A DNA stretch of 33,989 nucleotides from a bacterium (lineage in GTDB: Bacteria; Caldisericota; Caldisericia; B22-G15): positions 1-33,989 of the forward strand of contig JAAYUH010000044.1 of assembly GCA_012517755.1 (NCBI GenBank), read 5' to 3'. This document shows, in pieces, positions 30,817 to 33,989 of this stretch. The notes under the pieces were generated by a model. That model was not told the DNA's origin. It was given only the letters and a program-made list of their open reading frames with translations, and did not search any database. The translations under genes and the position numbers were made by a program. Numbering within the stretch: the first letter of the stretch is position 1; each line of letters starts with the position of its first letter.

Positions 30817-31233
30817 ATGGCAGAAACATTTTGGGATAAAGTGAAAAAAGGGTTTCAGGTTAGTGCAGAAAAAACAAAGGAATTTGCAGCAATTGCAAAT
30901 TTAAAAGGTTCAATTTTTACTCTTGATAACAAGAAAGGTGGTAAGTTTAAAGATTTAGGTCTAAAAGTTTATTCTCTTTATAAAGAAGGAAATTCTCCAG
31001 AAGATATTTTTAAAGAGGTTAATAATATTCTTGAAGAGATAAAAAATATTGAAAATGAAATTAAACAGAAAGAGGAAGAAATAGAAAAGATAAGAAGTGA
31101 ATCAAATATAAAAGAAGAAGAGGTTAAAGAGATTGAAGTTGAAGTAAAAAAAGAGGTTAAAAAAGAAGAGACTGAAATTGAAGTAAAAAGGGAGGCTGAA
31201 GAAGCAGAAAATAGTAAGAAGAAGAAAAGGTAA
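30817..31233 (+). CDS. Small coiled-coil protein with charged tail
   Basis: A 138-residue protein with no recognised domain. The N-terminal part (WDKVKKGFQVSAEKTKEFAA) is amphipathic helix, then a segment KFKDLGLKVYSLYKEGNS resembling small bacterial proteins that start with this kind of helix. Residues about 65-138 form a Lys/Glu-rich coiled coil with repeated short blocks such as VKKEVKKEE. A strong AAAGGAGGTG precedes the ATG, one of the best in the window, so it is probably well expressed. It lies 17 nt after thrC and 8 nt before the M20 peptidase. The role is unknown; low-complexity composition makes homology calls unsafe. Confidence 0.75.
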   Translation: MAETFWDKVKKGFQVSAEKTKEFAAIANLKGSIFTLDNKKGGKFKDLGLKVYSLYKEGNSPEDIFKEVNNILEEIKNIENEIKQKEEEIEKIRSESNIKEEEVKEIEVEVKKEVKKEETEIEVKREAEEAENSKKKKR

Positions 31234-31241
31234 TAATAAAC

Positions 31242-32315
31242 ATGGATAATATAACTAAAAATTTTATTGAACTCTGTAAGATACCCTCTCCTTCAGGAAA
31301 TGAAGAAAAGGTACGAGAAAAAATAATTGATATGTATAGTGATCTTGGAAAATGGAAAGTAGATTCTATTGGAAATATGTATCTTTCTATAGGAGAAGGT
31401 GAAAAATCTCTTCTTTTGAATGCTCATATTGATACAGTCCCTGTTGATTCAGACAAAATAAATGTGATATTAGATAACAATATAATTAGAAGTGATGGAA
31501 AAACAATACTTGGTGCAGATGATAAATCTGGTGTTGTTGCAATACTTGAAGGAGTAAGAAAAAAGAAAAATGAAATAAAAGGTAGATTAGATGTTATTTT
31601 AACTGTCCAAGAGGAAACTGGTTTAAATGGAGCAAAAAATGTTAATACCTCATCAATAAAAGCAAAAGAGGGTTATGTTTTTGATTTGCATAACCCTCCT
31701 GGAGATATTGTAAATATTTCACCTTATCATAATACTTTTAAATTTTTTATCTATGGTAAAGCAGCGCATGCAGGAGTTGAACCAGAAAAAGGTATCAATG
31801 CAATTTTCTTATCATCAAAAGCAATAAGTAAATTAAAAATAGGAAGAATAGATGATGAATCAACTTCAAATGTAGGATTTATTAAAGGAGGTTCTGCCAC
31901 TAATGTTGTACCAGATTTTGTAGAGATTTGGGCTGAAGCAAGAAGTAGAGACGAAGAAAAATTAATTAAGATAAGTGACGAAATCATTGATACATTTATA
32001 AAAGAGGTTGAAGATGGTAGTGGAAAAATAGAATATAAATTAAATAGGGAATATAATGGATACAAATTTGATGAGGATGATAAACTCATAAAAATAATAA
32101 AAAAAGTTTTTGATTCATTAAATATTAAACCAAATATAATTTCTACAATGGGTGGTTCTGATTCTAATGTATTTAATGAAAAGGGAATTAAAACAATTGT
32201 CTTATCTACTGGAATGAACAATGTTCATACAAAAGAGGAATATATAAAAGTTGAAGATCTTCTTACTTCAGTAAAAGTTGTAGAAAAGATAATAGATTTA
32301 TATTTCGAAAATTAA
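31242..32315 (+). CDS. M20-family metallopeptidase (PepT/deacylase-like)
   Basis: A 357-residue zinc peptidase or amide hydrolase. Metal-site residues are visible: H62 in NAHIDT, D93 in GADDKSG, E124-E125 in QEETG, D148 in VFDLH and H329 in NNVHTKEEY. The dimerisation domain lies in between with KAAHAGVEPEKGINA. The substrate is unknown; tripeptidase PepT-like and other M20/M42-type aminoacyl hydrolases are the closest. It follows the coiled-coil gene closely and overlaps the NUDIX gene by 1 nt (TAATG). Confidence 0.9.
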   Translation: MDNITKNFIELCKIPSPSGNEEKVREKIIDMYSDLGKWKVDSIGNMYLSIGEGEKSLLLNAHIDTVPVDSDKINVILDNNIIRSDGKTILGADDKSGVVAILEGVRKKKNEIKGRLDVILTVQEETGLNGAKNVNTSSIKAKEGYVFDLHNPPGDIVNISPYHNTFKFFIYGKAAHAGVEPEKGINAIFLSSKAISKLKIGRIDDESTSNVGFIKGGSATNVVPDFVEIWAEARSRDEEKLIKISDEIIDTFIKEVEDGSGKIEYKLNREYNGYKFDEDDKLIKIIKKVFDSLNIKPNIISTMGGSDSNVFNEKGIKTIVLSTGMNNVHTKEEYIKVEDLLTSVKVVEKIIDLYFEN

Positions 32316-32845
32316 TGGAAAAAAAAATCTCTGAAGAAGTTGTTTTCAAAGGGAGTCTTCTTAAAGTTATTTTAAGAAAAGTTATAGTAAATGATAATAG
32401 AGAAACTTATAGAGAGATCGTTTATCATCCAGGTGCTGTTGGAATAATTTCTTTAACAAAAGAAAATAAATTAATTCTTGTTAAACAATACAGGTCGCCC
32501 TTTGAAGATTATTTAATTGAAATACCTGCAGGAAAACTAAAAGAAAATGAAAATCCATTAGAATGTGCAAAAAGAGAACTTCTTGAGGAGACGGGTTTTT
32601 CAGGAGAAATGGAAAAAATTGGAATCTATTCAACCTCTCCTGGATTTTCAAATGAACTGATATATATTTTTTTATGTAAGAATGCAGAATATGAAACAGA
32701 TAGATATAAAAAAATAGGAGAAATTGAAAATTTGATATTTCTTAACATTGACGAAGCAAATAAACTACTTTTAACTGGAGAAATAAAAGATTTAAAAACA
32801 GCATTCTCTATAATTTATATAAATGAAAAATTTAAATCTTTTTGA
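32315..32845 (+). CDS. nudF: NUDIX hydrolase, ADP-ribose pyrophosphatase type (NudF)
   Basis: A 176-residue NUDIX enzyme expected to split ADP-ribose into AMP and ribose 5-phosphate. The NUDIX box GKLKENENPLECAKRELLEE runs from G73 and ends with TGF at 93-95. The proline after LVKQYRSPFEDYLIEIP and the Y-R-P-type spacing before the box are common in the ADP-ribose group. It is 1 nt into the M20 stop and overlaps xerD by 23 nt. The nudF-xerD-deoB order recurs in Firmicutes, supporting the call. Ribose 5-phosphate links it to deoB. Confidence 0.9.
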   Translation: MEKKISEEVVFKGSLLKVILRKVIVNDNRETYREIVYHPGAVGIISLTKENKLILVKQYRSPFEDYLIEIPAGKLKENENPLECAKRELLEETGFSGEMEKIGIYSTSPGFSNELIYIFLCKNAEYETDRYKKIGEIENLIFLNIDEANKLLLTGEIKDLKTAFSIIYINEKFKSF

Positions 32846-33740
32846 TAGTTTTTTAAGTTATATTGAACTTGAAAAAGAATATTCAAAAAATACAATATCT
32901 TCGTATAAAAATGATCTTGATGACTTCAAAGAATTTTTAACCAAAATAGATAAAGACCCTATTGAAATAGATAAAAAAGATATATTTAATTACCTTGTTT
33001 TTTTATCAAAAAAGAAACTTAAGCCAGCTTCATTAAGAAGAAAAATATCAGCATTAAGATCTTTTTATAAATTCCTTATTAGAGAAGAACTAATTGAAAA
33101 TGATCCAACGATAGATTTAACTTTACCAAAAAAAGATAAGGTTTTACCAGATGTAATTTCAGTTGAAGAGATAGAAAAGTTGATAAATATAATTCCTGAA
33201 AAAGGATTTAAAGGAAAAAGAGACAAGGCATTAATTGAACTGTTATATAGTTCAGGATTAAGGGTCTCAGAAATCATAAATTTAAAAATAAATGAGATTG
33301 ATTTGAAAAATGGATATCTAAAATGTTTTGGAAAAGGCAGCAAAGAAAGAATTGTACCTTTTGGTTCTTTTGCTAAAGATCTTTTAATAGAATACATTGA
33401 AGAAAGAGATAAAAATAATATAAATAGCGATTTGTTGTTTGTCACAAAAAAAGGAAAAAAAATAGTTAGACAAGAGATAAATAATATATTAAATAGATAT
33501 GCAAAAAAATCAAAATTAAAGAAAAAGATTCATCCGCATATGTTGAGACATTCATTTGCAACTCACCTTCTTGAGAGAGGCGCTGATTTAAGAAGTGTTC
33601 AGGAACTTTTAGGACATGTTGATATCTCAACAACTCAAATATATACACATTTAACAAAAGAACATTTAAGAGAAGTTTATATGAATTCACATCCTTTATG
33701 GAGGAAAAATGATAAAAAGAGTGATACTAATAATTCTTGA
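32823..33740 (+). CDS. xerD: Tyrosine recombinase XerD
   Basis: Chromosome-dimer-resolution recombinase acting at dif with FtsK. It has 305 residues. All catalytic residues are present: R147 (SGLRVSE), K171 (FGKGSKERIVP), H239 and R242 (HPHMLRHSF), H265 (LLGHVD) and Y274 (TQIYTHL). The N-terminal SAM-like domain (about 1-95) has EKEYSKNTISSYKNDL. The chromosomal context nudF-xerD-deoB and the lack of phage genes argue for a housekeeping Xer rather than a phage integrase. It overlaps nudF by 23 nt and deoB by 32 nt. Confidence 0.93.
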   Translation: MKNLNLFDSFLSYIELEKEYSKNTISSYKNDLDDFKEFLTKIDKDPIEIDKKDIFNYLVFLSKKKLKPASLRRKISALRSFYKFLIREELIENDPTIDLTLPKKDKVLPDVISVEEIEKLINIIPEKGFKGKRDKALIELLYSSGLRVSEIINLKINEIDLKNGYLKCFGKGSKERIVPFGSFAKDLLIEYIEERDKNNINSDLLFVTKKGKKIVRQEINNILNRYAKKSKLKKKIHPHMLRHSFATHLLERGADLRSVQELLGHVDISTTQIYTHLTKEHLREVYMNSHPLWRKNDKKSDTNNS

Positions 33741-33989
33741 TGGTTTGGGAATTGGTAATGCAAAAGATGAAAAAAAATATGGTGATGAAGGAGCAAATAC
33801 TTTACTTCATACGATTGAAAAAACAGGGATTTTACTACCAAATCTAAACAAAATGGGATTAATGAATTTAATTTATAATACAAAAGATGAAACTAATGGT
33901 TTTTATGGTATTTTAGAGGAAGTAAGCCCTGGAAAAGATACAACAACAGGTCATTGGGAACTTATGGGACTTGTTCTCAAAAAACCATT
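33709..33989 (+). CDS. deoB: Phosphopentomutase DeoB (N-terminal part; continues beyond window)
   Basis: Interconverts (deoxy)ribose 1-phosphate and 5-phosphate in nucleoside salvage. The frame from ATG 33709 is open to the window end, giving 93 residues of the usual 390 or so. ILDGLGIG with the metal aspartate D11, YGDEGANTL and the active-site SPGKDTTTGHWELMG are family signatures. GGAGG lies 4 nt before the ATG, inside xerD. It was not expected as a complete reading frame because it leaves the window. With the BMP importer it suggests uptake and use of nucleosides. Confidence 0.93.
   Translation, partial: MIKRVILIILDGLGIGNAKDEKKYGDEGANTLLHTIEKTGILLPNLNKMGLMNLIYNTKDETNGFYGILEEVSPGKDTTTGHWELMGLVLKKP

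Noticed and set aside
32823-33740. XerD as a phage or integron integrase
   Set aside because: No phage or attachment-site features are near, and the nudF-xerD-deoB order is a conserved housekeeping arrangement.
1-33989. CRISPR array, insertion sequence, toxin-antitoxin or defence system
   Set aside because: No regularly spaced direct repeats, terminal inverted repeats, transposase motifs, or known defence-gene pairs were seen on either strand.

Overview
The window is a densely packed stretch of bacterial chromosome that is very AT-rich (roughly 28-30% G+C by eye). It holds about 37 protein genes and one tRNA gene. No insertion sequence, prophage, CRISPR array or rRNA is visible. Several gene orders are of the kind seen in Firmicutes and some thermophilic anaerobe lineages: rapZ-yvcK-whiA, rpoN-gapA-pgk, miaA beside an ynbB-type gene, and nudF-xerD-deoB. 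Together with formate-tetrahydrofolate ligase, a small archaeal-type ferredoxin and a DRG-like GTPase, this suggests a low-G+C anaerobe, possibly thermophilic and possibly from a poorly sampled phylum. The phylum cannot be fixed from this sequence alone.

Layout. (1) Positions 1-8829, minus strand: one tightly coupled run rapZ-yvcK-whiA-rpoN-gapA-pgk-trxB-ftsE-ftsX (ftsX runs off the left edge), with a possible extra promoter before gapA. (2) 8861-12094, plus strand: small lipoprotein, TIGR04076-like protein, fhs, divergent folD. (3) 12087-17399, minus strand: BMP-family nucleoside-type ABC importer (binding protein, a terminator hairpin, ATPase, two permeases) with nth coupled to its end. (4) 17571-19249, minus strand: glyA followed by a Roadblock-domain gene. 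(5) 19345-22522: a nucleoside-kinase-like gene converging on uvrC. (6) 22552-26608, plus strand: miaA, an ynbB-like PLP enzyme and a membrane GAF-GGDEF protein. (7) 26611-27210, minus strand: a cyclodeaminase/cyclohydrolase (FchA-like) gene. (8) 27348-33989, plus strand: ferredoxin, tRNA-Ser(UGA), TGS GTPase, toastrack-like membrane protein, threonine synthase, coiled-coil protein, M20 peptidase, NUDIX hydrolase, xerD and the start of deoB.

How the genes fit together. glyA, the FolD-like protein, the FchA-like protein and fhs cover the whole interconversion of serine-derived one-carbon units to formate on tetrahydrofolate. The FolD homologue appears to have lost the residues needed for its cyclohydrolase half, and the FchA-like protein could supply that step. 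The BMP importer, the nucleoside-kinase-like protein, deoB and the NUDIX hydrolase suggest nucleoside and ribose salvage feeding the gapA/pgk glycolytic segment.

The observations most worth a second look are: the FolD/FchA split; a set of four genes whose -10 box places the transcript start on the start codon (likely leaderless mRNAs); a MiaA whose P-loop glycine is replaced by lysine; a UvrC with no C-terminal helix-hairpin-helix domain; and a ferredoxin with aspartate in place of one cluster cysteine. No clearly new multi-gene system (defence, mobile or biosynthetic) is visible.
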